Shown here in pieces: positions 35,994 to 45,243 of a DNA stretch of 64,000 bases (within the stretch, counting starts at the first letter, position 1; each line of letters starts with the position of its first letter). The DNA comes from Curvibacter soli. GTDB taxonomy: Bacteria; Pseudomonadota; Gammaproteobacteria; Burkholderiales; Burkholderiaceae_C. The notes under the pieces were generated by a model, which worked only from the letters and a program-made list of their open reading frames with translations, was not told the origin of the DNA and made no database searches. The stretch spans positions 1-64,000 of the forward strand of contig NZ_JARGEN010000059.1 of assembly GCF_029211125.1 (NCBI RefSeq), given 5' to 3'. A program made the translations under genes and the position numbers.

Positions 35994-36257
35994 ATGAAAG
36001 ACAGCTTACGAATGGATGGCATCAAGGTTTTTGAAGAAGATGCGAAGCTTCTTGACCTTGTGATGAAAGATCACCAGACAAAAAATAAAAGCGAAGCTTG
36101 GAGAATCGCCCTTCGTGAATACGAGAAGAACAGGCATCAGGCAGAAGCCTTCGATGACTTGAAGGATGAGTTGATTGCGGTAAAAAACGAAATTTCCAAG
36201 CTCAGTTCAGGGATTGAAGACTTGTACTTTATCGTTCAGAGCATGAGCACGGAGTAA
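35994..36257 (+). CDS. Relaxosome accessory-like protein, ribbon-helix-helix plus coiled coil
   Basis: This 87-residue protein begins with a short beta strand (MDGIKVFEED) and two helices (LLDLVMKDHQTKNKSEAWRIALREYEK), as in ribbon-helix-helix proteins. A coiled-coil tail follows. Its size, and its position between the candidate oriT and the relaxase gene (5 bp away), correspond to TrwA/TraY-type proteins that bind oriT and repress their own operon. Family membership is inferred from layout and shape. Confidence 0.6.
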   Translation: MKDSLRMDGIKVFEEDAKLLDLVMKDHQTKNKSEAWRIALREYEKNRHQAEAFDDLKDELIAVKNEISKLSSGIEDLYFIVQSMSTE

Positions 36258-36262
36258 CCGTC

Positions 36263-39200
36263 ATGATGTTGCGCAACTATGCTTCCATGACCAATCTGGA
36301 GTATCACGAGAAGCAACTGAACTACAACAGCACGTCGTTATTGGCTTCGATTGCCGAGCAGTTTCCCGACGAGCAATGTCATGACTTGAATGATCCCCGA
36401 TTTGCCGAGTTTCTGGCCGACAATCCCTACAACCCAAAGCTATTGGGTGATCTGGCGCAGAGCTTGGGACTGGACGGTAAATTTCTCAGCCCTGAGCTAT
36501 GGAAGGACTTGTCCAACGGCTGGTGTCCCGTGTCCGAATCATCGGCGTTGTTCAGCCAGGCACAGGACACCCCAAGGGGAAAAATGGTGCAGTTCAGGAA
36601 GACGGCCACCCCGATCAATCCTGACAGCAGCTATCGTTACCCTGCCAAGGGCGAGCAAAAGAACCGACTGGGAACAGAGTTCATCTTTTGCTTTGGCGAA
36701 CGACTTTCAACGGCGATGGCGTTACTGGCCACCGAAGACCCCAGCATTGAAAAACGCTTCAGCCAGCTTTGCAACGATGTTTTCAGGCAGGCTGTTGTCC
36801 CTGAAATGCTCAATCTGGCCCGTATCCGAAAAGGTCAGGATGGCACCGACTACCAGTGTGCTGCCGAAATCTTGGGTATCCCCTTCTTCCATATTGACTC
36901 GCGCTCAGAGAGTCCCTTTCTGCACTTCCACTTTGATCTGCTGAATGTTGCCCGTGGCTACGACGGCAAGCTCTACAGCCTTTGCACGGATGAGATCGGT
37001 GCCAATGCTTCAGCGCTGGACGCCATTTTCATGCGCCACATGAAGGAAGGTCTGGAACGAGAATTCGGCTTTGTCTTCGATTCGGTCAAGCACGATGAGG
37101 ACGTAGCCAACGAGTTTCTTCAGGAGCAGGAACGAAAAACGGTTTCCTTTGACTTGCCCGAATCCTTGATCCCTGCCCAGGTCCGTGACTGGCGATCCAC
37201 CCGCGAAAGAGAGATACAAAAGGCGTTGAAAGCTTCGGGGAAATCCGGCTACCAGGCTGAAGAGCTTGCCCGCCTGACTTCCCGTGACGAAAAAACTGAC
37301 AAGTCACCGGCTCAACTGAAGGCCATGTGGCATCAGGAATTTCAGCGCATGGGCTGGACACCGACCCAGTTCAAGCAGGAATTATCCCGTGTCAAAGCAA
37401 CCCACAAACCCCAGCCGCCGCTGACGGCAGAAGTCATGGAAGAGACCTTTCTTCGTCATCACAAGGATGTGGCGATGACCGAGAGCCAATATCTGGCCCA
37501 CATCCAGAAACAACTGTTGCCCAGCATGAGCGGCGAGCAAGCCGAACGAGAAGCCACCCGAATTTTTGAACAGGATTCCGTGCTGTCCATGAGCAAAGAG
37601 CAGATGGACTACTTCAAGCCCTTATTGGACGACACGATCACCGATCCCAACCACCGTCAGTCCATGCAACTGCGATTCATGCGTGAAGCCCGTTTTCTGC
37701 ACCGATCCACGATTGCCAAGGATACCTATATCTCATCCAGCCTGAAGGCACGTGAGCAGGAACAGGGGTTCAGGTTTGACCGTGATCAGGTGGCCCGTTT
37801 CATTCTGGACTACGAGCGTCAGCAGTCCAGTCCCGACCGAAAATTCAAATTTGCACTAGGTCAGCGTGAAGCCGTGCAGATGATCCTGACCGAACCAGGG
37901 GCTGTTTGTAATGTGGCAGGTAGAGCCGGCGCCGGTAAATCCACCTTGTTGAAGGCGGCCCGTGAGTTCTATGTGGCTCATGGCTTCAAGGTCTTCGGGA
38001 CTTCCACCAGTTCAACGGCAAGCAAGGGTCTGGCTGAATCCACAGGCATGGGCTCAAGAGAATTCCACAACACCACCAAACTGATACGTCTGCTGGACGA
38101 AGGGAAGTTGAAACTGGATCGTCAGTCCGTTCTTTTCTGGGATGAAGCTGGGATGGCCGACACCAACACCTTCTACCGTGTGATCCAGCATATAAATAAT
38201 GCAGGGGCGAAGCTGGTTCTAGTTGGTGAACGTGAGCAGATCCAAAGCGTGGGATTTGGCTCAAATTTTTCTCAGCTCAATAAGGATTTCGTCACGACCC
38301 CGGTTCGTGAGATCAACCGACAGGTGGATCAGTGGCAACGCGAGATGGTGGAAGACTTTGCCAGTGGCCGAGCCCATCAGGCGATTCGTACCCTTTACGA
38401 AAACGGCAAGGTCATCATCACCCCTTCTGACGAGCAGCGTCTTGCCCAGATCGTCAATGACTACCTTTCGGCGAACAGCCCAGCCAAAGACAAAATCATC
38501 TTGGCCACCACCAACGACGACATTGAGCGCATCAATCTGGCAGTACGAACCCAGCTCAAGCAGTCAGGACAATTGCCAGAGCTAGAAGTCGTGGTTCAGT
38601 GCAAGGATAAGCAGGAACGAGCGTTTGCCAAGGGGGATCGTGTGGTTTTCACCAAAAACCAGAAATCCGACGATGCCGACACCCAGCAACTCAACAACAG
38701 CGATACAGGGGAAGTCAGTGAGATTTTCTTGAGCAAACTCACCGGCCAGCCGAAAGCGATCAAGCTCAAGATGGATGACGGCAGGGAAACCGTGCTGGAT
38801 CTCGGAAAATCCCATGCCCTACGCCATGCCTACGCAGTTACGGTGCATAAAAGTCAGGGGGAGACCAAGAACCAGTCGTTCTACTTCGTATCCAGCAACA
38901 CGAACAGTCTGCACCATGCCTATGTCGCTTGTTCTCGTCACCGTCATGAATTGAAGCTGTATCTCAGCGATGACATGGTCAGCCATATGGAAAGCAAGCT
39001 GGACGGCAAAGCCCCCACGGCATCCATGAAACAAGTTGCCCAGTGGATTGCCCGTGAAAAAAATCTGGACCTACCCAGTGAAACCTTGGAGTCCTTCACC
39101 GAGACCCGAAGCTTTCTGGACCAGCATTGGAAAGCGACGACCGGACACGCCCCCCATCCCTTGGATCGCCTGACCAGTATTGTGGAAGCGATGGCGAAGA

Positions 39201-39445
39201 CCAATTTCAAGAAGACCAGCCACGACTACGAAATCTTGGATGGCAAAGCCCGCAACACCTACGAAGCCTTGAAGATGGCACGGGTTGAGCAGATTCGCCG
39301 TACCCATACCCTGCCCCCCACGATTCCCGATGGTGTCAAAGCCCAATTGGTGCAGCACAACCTTCAGTCTCAACAATCAGCCCGGTTGAAGCAGCTTGCC
39401 ATGCAGCAGGCACAACAACAGACACGATCCACCATGCACAGATAA
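36263..39445 (+). CDS. MobF-type relaxase-helicase (TrwC/TraI-like)
   Basis: This 1060-residue protein nicks oriT and unwinds DNA for transfer. The three-histidine metal site is present as H210 (FFHIDSR), H221 and H223 (FLHFHFD), with the same 11- and 2-residue spacing as TrwC. Candidate catalytic tyrosines are Y6, Y14 and Y21. The helicase part has Walker A GRAGAGKST (553-561), DEAGM, GEREQIQ and the late motif TVHKSQGET, all of RecD-like superfamily 1. The region normally reading FSAPKSVS is FCFGERLST here, so it is a divergent MobF protein. ATG ATG start codons at 36263 and 36266 are both possible. Confidence 0.88.
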   Translation: MMLRNYASMTNLEYHEKQLNYNSTSLLASIAEQFPDEQCHDLNDPRFAEFLADNPYNPKLLGDLAQSLGLDGKFLSPELWKDLSNGWCPVSESSALFSQAQDTPRGKMVQFRKTATPINPDSSYRYPAKGEQKNRLGTEFIFCFGERLSTAMALLATEDPSIEKRFSQLCNDVFRQAVVPEMLNLARIRKGQDGTDYQCAAEILGIPFFHIDSRSESPFLHFHFDLLNVARGYDGKLYSLCTDEIGANASALDAIFMRHMKEGLEREFGFVFDSVKHDEDVANEFLQEQERKTVSFDLPESLIPAQVRDWRSTREREIQKALKASGKSGYQAEELARLTSRDEKTDKSPAQLKAMWHQEFQRMGWTPTQFKQELSRVKATHKPQPPLTAEVMEETFLRHHKDVAMTESQYLAHIQKQLLPSMSGEQAEREATRIFEQDSVLSMSKEQMDYFKPLLDDTITDPNHRQSMQLRFMREARFLHRSTIAKDTYISSSLKAREQEQGFRFDRDQVARFILDYERQQSSPDRKFKFALGQREAVQMILTEPGAVCNVAGRAGAGKSTLLKAAREFYVAHGFKVFGTSTSSTASKGLAESTGMGSREFHNTTKLIRLLDEGKLKLDRQSVLFWDEAGMADTNTFYRVIQHINNAGAKLVLVGEREQIQSVGFGSNFSQLNKDFVTTPVREINRQVDQWQREMVEDFASGRAHQAIRTLYENGKVIITPSDEQRLAQIVNDYLSANSPAKDKIILATTNDDIERINLAVRTQLKQSGQLPELEVVVQCKDKQERAFAKGDRVVFTKNQKSDDADTQQLNNSDTGEVSEIFLSKLTGQPKAIKLKMDDGRETVLDLGKSHALRHAYAVTVHKSQGETKNQSFYFVSSNTNSLHHAYVACSRHRHELKLYLSDDMVSHMESKLDGKAPTASMKQVAQWIAREKNLDLPSETLESFTETRSFLDQHWKATTGHAPHPLDRLTSIVEAMAKTNFKKTSHDYEILDGKARNTYEALKMARVEQIRRTHTLPPTIPDGVKAQLVQHNLQSQQSARLKQLAMQQAQQQTRSTMHR

Positions 39446-39461
39446 TAAAAAGGAGAACCGC

Positions 39462-39710
39462 ATGATCATCAGCCCCACACTCAAAGCACTCGCCAAATCC
39501 GAAGAAGCCCACGAACTCAGTAGCGACATCATCTGCCGAACTTGCGCCAACGCCATCTGGCGAGAAGGACGTATCCGTCGTGTCGGGCAACCAAGCAGTG
39601 ACATTCTGCAATGCTATTGCCCCATCTTCTTCAGCGTGACCTGGGCGACACAGGAACCCCTTGAATTCACCCAGTGCGATGGATTCAAGGGAATGAACGA
39701 CTTGACCTAG
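39462..39710 (+). CDS. Small cysteine-containing element protein
   Basis: This 82-residue protein starts at the ATG at 39462, seven bases after AAAAAGGAGAA. Four cysteines (C25, C28 and a later CYC at about 51-53) could bind zinc (SSDIICRTCANAIW and DILQCYCPIFF). It lies 16 bp after the relaxase gene and before the repeat-rich region. Family unknown. Confidence 0.6.
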   Translation: MIISPTLKALAKSEEAHELSSDIICRTCANAIWREGRIRRVGQPSSDILQCYCPIFFSVTWATQEPLEFTQCDGFKGMNDLT

Positions 39711-39733
39711 GACTCACAATTTCCACCCCCCTA

Positions 39734-40041
39734 CTGGGGAAGCTCTGGGGAAAATTCAGTTTTAGCTGGGGAAGTTTCCCCATGGCCAGGGGTGATTTTT
39801 GATCAGCATGGGGAAGATCATGTGTCCCCAGCGGAAAAACTGAAGCATTTCCCAAGATTTACCCCAGCTTCCCCAGAGCTTCCCCAAGCGCCTGGGGAGG
39901 CTCAAAGCCCCTATTCATGCGGGTTGCGAATGATTTCCCCAGATACCCCATTCTTTTTTTAATTAAGAAGAAAAAGGGTATATAGATAGATTCTATACAC
40001 CGTTGTGTCGACTTTTAAAAAGCCTGGGGTATCTGGGGAAG
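39734..40041. repeat. TGGGGA repeat cluster flanking an AT-rich core: candidate origin
   Basis: At least eleven copies of TGGGGA or its complement TCCCCA occur here in both orientations, often as CTGGGGAAG. A perfect 16-bp inverted repeat, TTCCCCAGATACCCCA (39935-39950) and TGGGGTATCTGGGGAA (40025-40040), brackets a 74-bp AT-rich segment with runs of T and A and TATATAGATAGA. No gene overlaps it. Iteron-like repeats around an AT-rich core fit a replication origin, and the element encodes its own helicase. A second oriT or a transcription control region are alternatives. Confidence 0.6.
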
Positions 40042-40141
40042 TCGGGAAAGTTGAAGCAAAAGTTTTTCTTCAAACTTTTGGTTGTCAGCTTGCTTTCTCT
40101 GATTATTTTTGTAGCTTGTACAAAAAGAAGAAGAGAAAATC

Positions 40142-40351
40142 ATGGAGAACAAACAAGAAGATTTGATTGAAGAAGATTCAATCTTCATCCCCATCGAGAT
40201 CATGGGGGATTACGAGTACAGCAATCAATCGTACATCAAGCCCCCCAATCCATGGTGGGCAGAAAATAGTTACAAGCTGAAATTCATCATTCCAGTCTTG
40301 TTGTATGTCTTGTTTTATGCAGCGTTTCTCTTTCTTGAATTCATGGCTTGA
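40142..40351 (+). CDS. Small membrane protein before the coupling protein
   Basis: This 69-residue protein has an acidic N-terminal half and one transmembrane helix (LKFIIPVLLYVLFYAAFLFLEF, about residues 46-67). AAGAAGAGAAAA precedes the ATG. It ends 9 bp before the coupling-protein gene, so the two are likely co-expressed and it may be a partner of the coupling protein. Family unknown. Confidence 0.6.
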   Translation: MENKQEDLIEEDSIFIPIEIMGDYEYSNQSYIKPPNPWWAENSYKLKFIIPVLLYVLFYAAFLFLEFMA

Positions 40352-40360
40352 GAGTTCAGC

Positions 40361-42826
40361 ATGACTATCAGAAGAGAGAACAAAGCAAAGTGGATGTTAC
40401 CCGGCGATCAGCAGCCCTTGGACACCACCATTCAGACGGTTCATGTCGGTTCAGCCATGTTCATGGGGCTTTTCGTCACCGTGATTGTTACCAGCCTTGT
40501 TTTGTTGTTGTCGTGGGCCAACTACCCCTTCTTTCCTGCACCACCCAGCGAGCGACCACCGATTTTTCATGTGCAGGCGTTCTGGCAAGTCCTTGCTGGA
40601 CTCGTCTCCAAGCTCTTTCAGGGGGAAGTGTTTCACTACTACCATGCTTATCTACACCGTCTAAACCAGATCGGCATGGGCGATTACCTTGTCTATCGTT
40701 GGTTGATGGCCATGGTTGGCGGTGTGGCTTGTGGTGGCTGGGTCTTCTGGAAATCGCTCAAACCCGTGGGGGGGGTTCGCCATATCAGGGGCAAGGAACT
40801 GCTGGAAGGAAAAATCGCCTACGGTATCTTGAAACGCGAATTTGGTTTTCTTTGCCGCAACGGGAAGGGTTCAGGCTTGGTGATCGGCGCCGACCAGGAA
40901 TTTAATCCCACCAACCCGAAGCATTACAGCCCCCAGCATCTAAAGCCAGGCCGATTCATTGAGAAGCCAGAAACCCTTCGTCGTTCGCACGCTCTCTATA
41001 TTGGTGGAACGGGGCGCGGCAAGACTCAGCTCATCTACTTTCTGGAAGTAGCTCAGGTCTATCAACGTATTCGCAACGGCGAAGCTCTCAAATTATTGAT
41101 CGCCGACACCCCGAAATCGGACTACTGCAAGTATTTCCACAGTAGCCACATCATCAAGATTGCACCCCATGAAGAAGGTGGGGTTTGCTGGAACATCGCG
41201 GAAGACTTACGCAACCCGTTGGTGGCCAATGCTTTCTGGAAGGGAAAAATCCCCGTTGAAGAGAGCAACGAGATTTGGTCACTGGCTGCCGTAGCCGTCT
41301 GTACAGGGGCAACCAAGGTGTTACAGATTTTGGCACCGAAGGCATGGAACTACGGCATGTTGGCCCATCTGCTCACCAGGAACGGCGAAGCGTTGTCCCT
41401 GATCATTGGAGAGCACTACCCTGAAGCCCGACAGGTCTTGAATTCAGCCAAGGACACCTTGGCCAGTGTCATGTTCAATCTGGGCACCTACACGGCTGAC
41501 ATCATTCAGTTGGGACGAATTCACGATTGTTACGACAGCAAGACCCCGGTCTATCAAGCGACAGCCAGAGCCTTACGTTCTTCGGCTTATCTGAGCTTTG
41601 TCACCCAGGATATGGTCAATGATCAATTGAGCGATGAGAATGAAACCATCCGTTTGAAGAAGACCTGCTACTTCAAGGGGGTTTGCCTACATCTCAAGCG
41701 AAAACAGCCAAACTGGCAGTGGAAGGACTTTGCCGAGTTCGTCAAACAACCGATTGACGAGCAGAACCAGCGCATTTTTCCCTATCTGAGCGGCAATGAG
41801 AAAGCTGCACTCATGAAGCCAGCGTTCATGGATGGCTGGAAAAACTTGTGTGCCACCATCGTTCAGTATGCTGACGAATGGGACAAGGCAGAAGGCATCA
41901 ATAAACTGTCCATTCGTGCTTGGATCATGAACGAGAAGCCCAAGCGAAAAGTGCTCATTTTGAAGCCTTCCGAGAGTTTTCCCACACTGACCGAAGGACT
42001 GATCAAGGGCATTCTCTACTTCGCAAACACGGTCATTCTGGGAGATTTGACCGACAGCCGTAGCCGTCGCTTCCACATACTGATCGATGAATTCCAGTCT
42101 TACGGCAACATTGAAGCCTTCACCGCACCTGCTTTATCGCTGTATCGCTCAAGGGGGGTCAGTCTCAGTCTGGCCATGCAGGATCTCGCGCAACTGGTGA
42201 AAATTTACGGGCAGGAATTCGTCGACTTCATCACTGCGAACACCGGCAGCATGTATATCTTGGGGGTCAATGACGGCTTCACAGCCAACAAGTTTTCCGA
42301 GTTGTTGGGTGAAAAAACCATCGCCAAGCTGCACCGTAGCGTGAGCCATAGCGACGGGGGCAAATCTACATCCGTGGATGAACAGCACCACCAGGAAAAA
42401 GTCATGGGGGCCAACGAGTTCAACTTGTTGGGGGCCAATGAAGCGACGCTAACCATCACCTATCTGGCTTTGTTCGCCCGACAGAATCCGGCCTACATAC
42501 TGACAGCACCGATCTTGTCCTACAAAACCAGAGCAGAGAGCAAACCGGCCGCATGGATCGATGCCCAGCCGAACAGTCCTGTACTCCCAGACATGGATAG
42601 ATTTTGGGATGTTTCCCACGACAGCTATCAAGCACCACAACCGGCAATCTCAGCCACCCAGACCATGATAGATGAACAGCTAGACCATCTCTACGACGGC
42701 TACTGTGACGACCTTGAAAAAGAATTTGCCACACAGACGGATGCGGATCGCCTTGGCTTCATCGCCGAACCAGGCCCGTTCGCAATGTATCAGGAAGGAA
42801 ATGATCCAGAAGAAGGTGCCCGATAG
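40361..42826 (+). CDS. Type IV coupling protein (TraD/TrwB/VirD4 family)
   Basis: This 821-residue inner-membrane ATPase links a relaxosome to a type IV secretion channel. The N-terminus has two membrane segments (SAMFMGLFVTVIVTSLVLLLSW and MAMVGGVACGGWVFW). Walker A is GGTGRGKT (215-222) and Walker B is FHILIDEFQSYG. SLAMQDLAQLVKIYG and ITANTGSMYILGVNDGFTANKFSELLG are the usual later T4CP segments. Carrying its own coupling protein while lacking the rest of a secretion system is notable. It lies downstream of the relaxase on the same strand, past the repeat cluster. Confidence 0.88.
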   Translation: MTIRRENKAKWMLPGDQQPLDTTIQTVHVGSAMFMGLFVTVIVTSLVLLLSWANYPFFPAPPSERPPIFHVQAFWQVLAGLVSKLFQGEVFHYYHAYLHRLNQIGMGDYLVYRWLMAMVGGVACGGWVFWKSLKPVGGVRHIRGKELLEGKIAYGILKREFGFLCRNGKGSGLVIGADQEFNPTNPKHYSPQHLKPGRFIEKPETLRRSHALYIGGTGRGKTQLIYFLEVAQVYQRIRNGEALKLLIADTPKSDYCKYFHSSHIIKIAPHEEGGVCWNIAEDLRNPLVANAFWKGKIPVEESNEIWSLAAVAVCTGATKVLQILAPKAWNYGMLAHLLTRNGEALSLIIGEHYPEARQVLNSAKDTLASVMFNLGTYTADIIQLGRIHDCYDSKTPVYQATARALRSSAYLSFVTQDMVNDQLSDENETIRLKKTCYFKGVCLHLKRKQPNWQWKDFAEFVKQPIDEQNQRIFPYLSGNEKAALMKPAFMDGWKNLCATIVQYADEWDKAEGINKLSIRAWIMNEKPKRKVLILKPSESFPTLTEGLIKGILYFANTVILGDLTDSRSRRFHILIDEFQSYGNIEAFTAPALSLYRSRGVSLSLAMQDLAQLVKIYGQEFVDFITANTGSMYILGVNDGFTANKFSELLGEKTIAKLHRSVSHSDGGKSTSVDEQHHQEKVMGANEFNLLGANEATLTITYLALFARQNPAYILTAPILSYKTRAESKPAAWIDAQPNSPVLPDMDRFWDVSHDSYQAPQPAISATQTMIDEQLDHLYDGYCDDLEKEFATQTDADRLGFIAEPGPFAMYQEGNDPEEGAR

Positions 42827-42960
42827 GGGGAATCAAGCATGCAACGACAAAATTCTCAACTCAAGGATGTACTACCATCATTCGGGCAACGGATAATCTT
42901 GCAACTGACTAAAACGATGTTGTTCAACTGAACGCGTATCCACTATACACGACTTGAAAA

Positions 42961-43581
42961 ATGCCAATTAACGCCACGATCAGAAAAATAATCAATGAAA
43001 AATGTCTCGATCCGAATACACCAGAGCTTGCCCTTGATGACATCAATGTTGCTTTGACCGTAGCCCAACACTGCCCTCAAGACTTCATCCATCTTTCTGA
43101 ACGATTGCGAGCAGACAAAGCATTACTATCTCTGGTTTTGCAGAACATTCCTTACAGCATTCACCCGGAAGGTCCTCAACCAATTGAGTTAGCTTCAGAT
43201 GCACTAAAAGATGACGAAGAAGTTGCAGCTCTTTCCATCAAGAAAAATCCATGCTCGATTCAGTGGTTATCAAATCGACTGAAAAACAATGACGATCTGG
43301 CGAAAATTGCCATGAATTCTTCACCACTAGCTTATCCAGGATTAAGCCTACGCTTGCGAGAGAAAGATGATTACATCGAATCCTATGTTCTAGCAGTTGA
43401 AAACTGTGGGCTGTACTGCCAGTGTGCCGAGGATTATCTTCCCAAAGAGTTAAAAAAGCATGTTGATGAATTTGGTTTTTCAACTCGTATTGTTCAGGCA
43501 TGGCTCCTGAATAGGAAGTTAAGTCGAGACTTAGAAGTAAAGTCTAACTATCCTTACAAAAAGCGAAAATTGCCGGTTTGA
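42961..43581 (+). CDS. DUF4116-like repeat protein
   Basis: This 206-residue protein contains repeated units such as DDEEVAALSIKKNPCSIQWLSNRLKNNDDLAKIAMNSSP that resemble DUF4116 helical repeats, found in many bacterial and eukaryotic proteins of unknown role. The tail is basic (YPYKKRKLPV). It is preceded by 134 bp without a recognised gene; a 30-codon frame there (42839-42931) is too short to call. It is convergent with the coiled-coil gene at 43596. Confidence 0.6.
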   Translation: MPINATIRKIINEKCLDPNTPELALDDINVALTVAQHCPQDFIHLSERLRADKALLSLVLQNIPYSIHPEGPQPIELASDALKDDEEVAALSIKKNPCSIQWLSNRLKNNDDLAKIAMNSSPLAYPGLSLRLREKDDYIESYVLAVENCGLYCQCAEDYLPKELKKHVDEFGFSTRIVQAWLLNRKLSRDLEVKSNYPYKKRKLPV

Positions 43582-43595
43582 AGTGAATTACTATT

Positions 43596-44201
43596 TCAAT
43601 ATGATAGACGTTTGATCAGCTCATAGCCGATCAACACAACCGCCATGCTGGACGACCAGACTAGAAAATCGCGAGCGATTCGTTTGATGGTGTAGGGAGC
43701 ATCCACCATCTGCTGAAGGTAGGGTTCAATCAGATCGGGAAGCTTGGATCGCATGGCACTGATGAACAAGTGGCGGCTCTTCTCACGTAGCTTCTCGTTT
43801 TCTGCATCAAGCAAACTGGCGTAGCTTTGAATTTTTTCATCGTGAGCCTGTAGCAGTTGGGCGAAGCGCTGACTCATGTTCTGAAGATTACCCGCAGCAC
43901 GGCTACTGTGGGCCTGTATATCCATCTTCATGCTATCAAGATTCCTGTTCAAAATCGCCTGCATCGCACTTTCAAGCGAATCAGACATTTGCCAGATCAC
44001 ATGATTCATTTGCTCTACGGCATCAGGCATATCTTCATAAAGTGTCTTGATGTATCCCATAACATAGAGAAGAGCGAAGGCTTCATCATCCGATCTTAAA
44101 CCTGCATCATTGATGACCTTCATCAAGTCAAGCTTTCTTTCTTCAGGAAGCATGGCAAGTATCTTATCCCTGAACCCATCCTTTATTCCTGTTTCTTTCA
44201 T
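43596..44201 (-). CDS. Coiled-coil protein with C-terminal membrane anchor
   Basis: This 201-residue protein is helical throughout, with a coiled-coil stretch (NLDSMKMDIQAHSSRAAGNLQNMSQRFAQLLQAHDEKI, about 85-125) and a single hydrophobic C-terminal helix (FLVWSSSMAVVLIGYELI). It is not recognised. The layout suggests a tail-anchored structural or sensing protein. AAAAGGAAATC precedes its start on the minus strand. It is divergent from the KfrB-like gene. Confidence 0.55.
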   Translation of the reverse strand: MKETGIKDGFRDKILAMLPEERKLDLMKVINDAGLRSDDEAFALLYVMGYIKTLYEDMPDAVEQMNHVIWQMSDSLESAMQAILNRNLDSMKMDIQAHSSRAAGNLQNMSQRFAQLLQAHDEKIQSYASLLDAENEKLREKSRHLFISAMRSKLPDLIEPYLQQMVDAPYTIKRIARDFLVWSSSMAVVLIGYELIKRLSY

Positions 44202-44326
44202 TTGATTTCCTTTTTAATCAAACATACAAAAACAAAAACGGATTGCAAGAGAAACGCCACTTATCTTACTAGATTTGACTTTATCTTTTGTTTTGCTATT
44301 TCTTGATCATGACACAAAGGAAAGCC

Positions 44327-45217
44327 ATGACAACAAGAGCAAATAAGATACAAACAGGGGAACTGGATGGTGTGACTGTGATTGCCGACCCCGGCAACCA
44401 GCGATACCTTGTAGATCTTCCGAACAGCTATGACGTGTATTGGCTATTCAACAGCAAGGATGAAAAACATTCTTTTGCCAAGCGTGTTGAGCAACCGGAC
44501 ATCAAACGAGCTATCTATGAAATTCCAATTGAAAATCTGGCTACAGATGAGCAGATCAAGAGCTTCACTTACAAGGTAAAGGAAGCCAGGAGCACCGCCA
44601 AGGCGATTGCCAGCGAACGAGAAGCTATGGAATCCGTGTTGTCCTTCGACCAAGCACATGACAACAAGACAGTTGCCTTCATCTACAAAGCCCCAACCAA
44701 AGGCTTTGCTGTTGGTGAAATTCTGCACAGCGGGAAGTTTTTTGTGGCTCAATCTGCTGGCGAGAACAACGAAAAGGTATTCGTCCGAGTCATCCACAGC
44801 ACCAAGCTACTGCAAGGCAAAGAAGAGTTTGCCAACCGTGAAGAGACCTTGAAGGAAAAATTCCCAGTAGGCAGTAACAAATATCTACGATACGACGAAT
44901 TGGGAAGAATCAGCGCCAAAGACTACCAGCCCAAGCAGGTTGTCACTGCTGAAACTCAAACCTTAACGGAAGATCAGCGTGCAGTTCTCAGGGCTTACAG
45001 TGAGAAGAACGGTCAGGCTTGGAAGGAAAAACTCAATGCAGCCTGGACCACTGGTAGCTACAAGGGACTGGACAACAATCAGTCTGCTCTTCTTCAACAA
45101 GTCCGCAACCAATTGGGCCCTGAGTGGCTGGCACAGTTGAAAACCGACGATCTCTACCCTGAAACGGCTAAAAAGGCGAGTGTTGCCAAGCCAAAGGCCA
45201 CGGCAAAATCTCGATAA
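44327..45217 (+). CDS. KfrB-like plasmid/element protein
   Basis: This 296-residue protein has a central segment (VGEILHSGKFFVAQSAGENNEKVFVRVIHSTKLLQG) with the outline of KfrB domains. Its C-terminal part (LTEDQRAVLRAYSEKNGQAWKEKLNAAW, then QVRNQLGPEWLAQL) occurs in many plasmid-borne proteins of unknown function. The ATG at 44327 has AAAGGAAAGCC directly upstream and is preferred to the earlier start at 44288. It is convergent with the ArdC gene. Function unknown. Confidence 0.6.
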   Translation: MTTRANKIQTGELDGVTVIADPGNQRYLVDLPNSYDVYWLFNSKDEKHSFAKRVEQPDIKRAIYEIPIENLATDEQIKSFTYKVKEARSTAKAIASEREAMESVLSFDQAHDNKTVAFIYKAPTKGFAVGEILHSGKFFVAQSAGENNEKVFVRVIHSTKLLQGKEEFANREETLKEKFPVGSNKYLRYDELGRISAKDYQPKQVVTAETQTLTEDQRAVLRAYSEKNGQAWKEKLNAAWTTGSYKGLDNNQSALLQQVRNQLGPEWLAQLKTDDLYPETAKKASVAKPKATAKSR

Positions 45218-45243
45218 GCCACGCCTCGAAAGTGGTTTTCTAA

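Noticed and set aside
39734-40041. CRISPR array
   Set aside because: The repeats are short, in both orientations and irregularly spaced, without unique spacers of constant length, and there are no cas genes.
42839-42931. A 30-codon frame after the coupling-protein gene with AGGGGG upstream
   Set aside because: Too short and featureless to support as a gene without conservation data.
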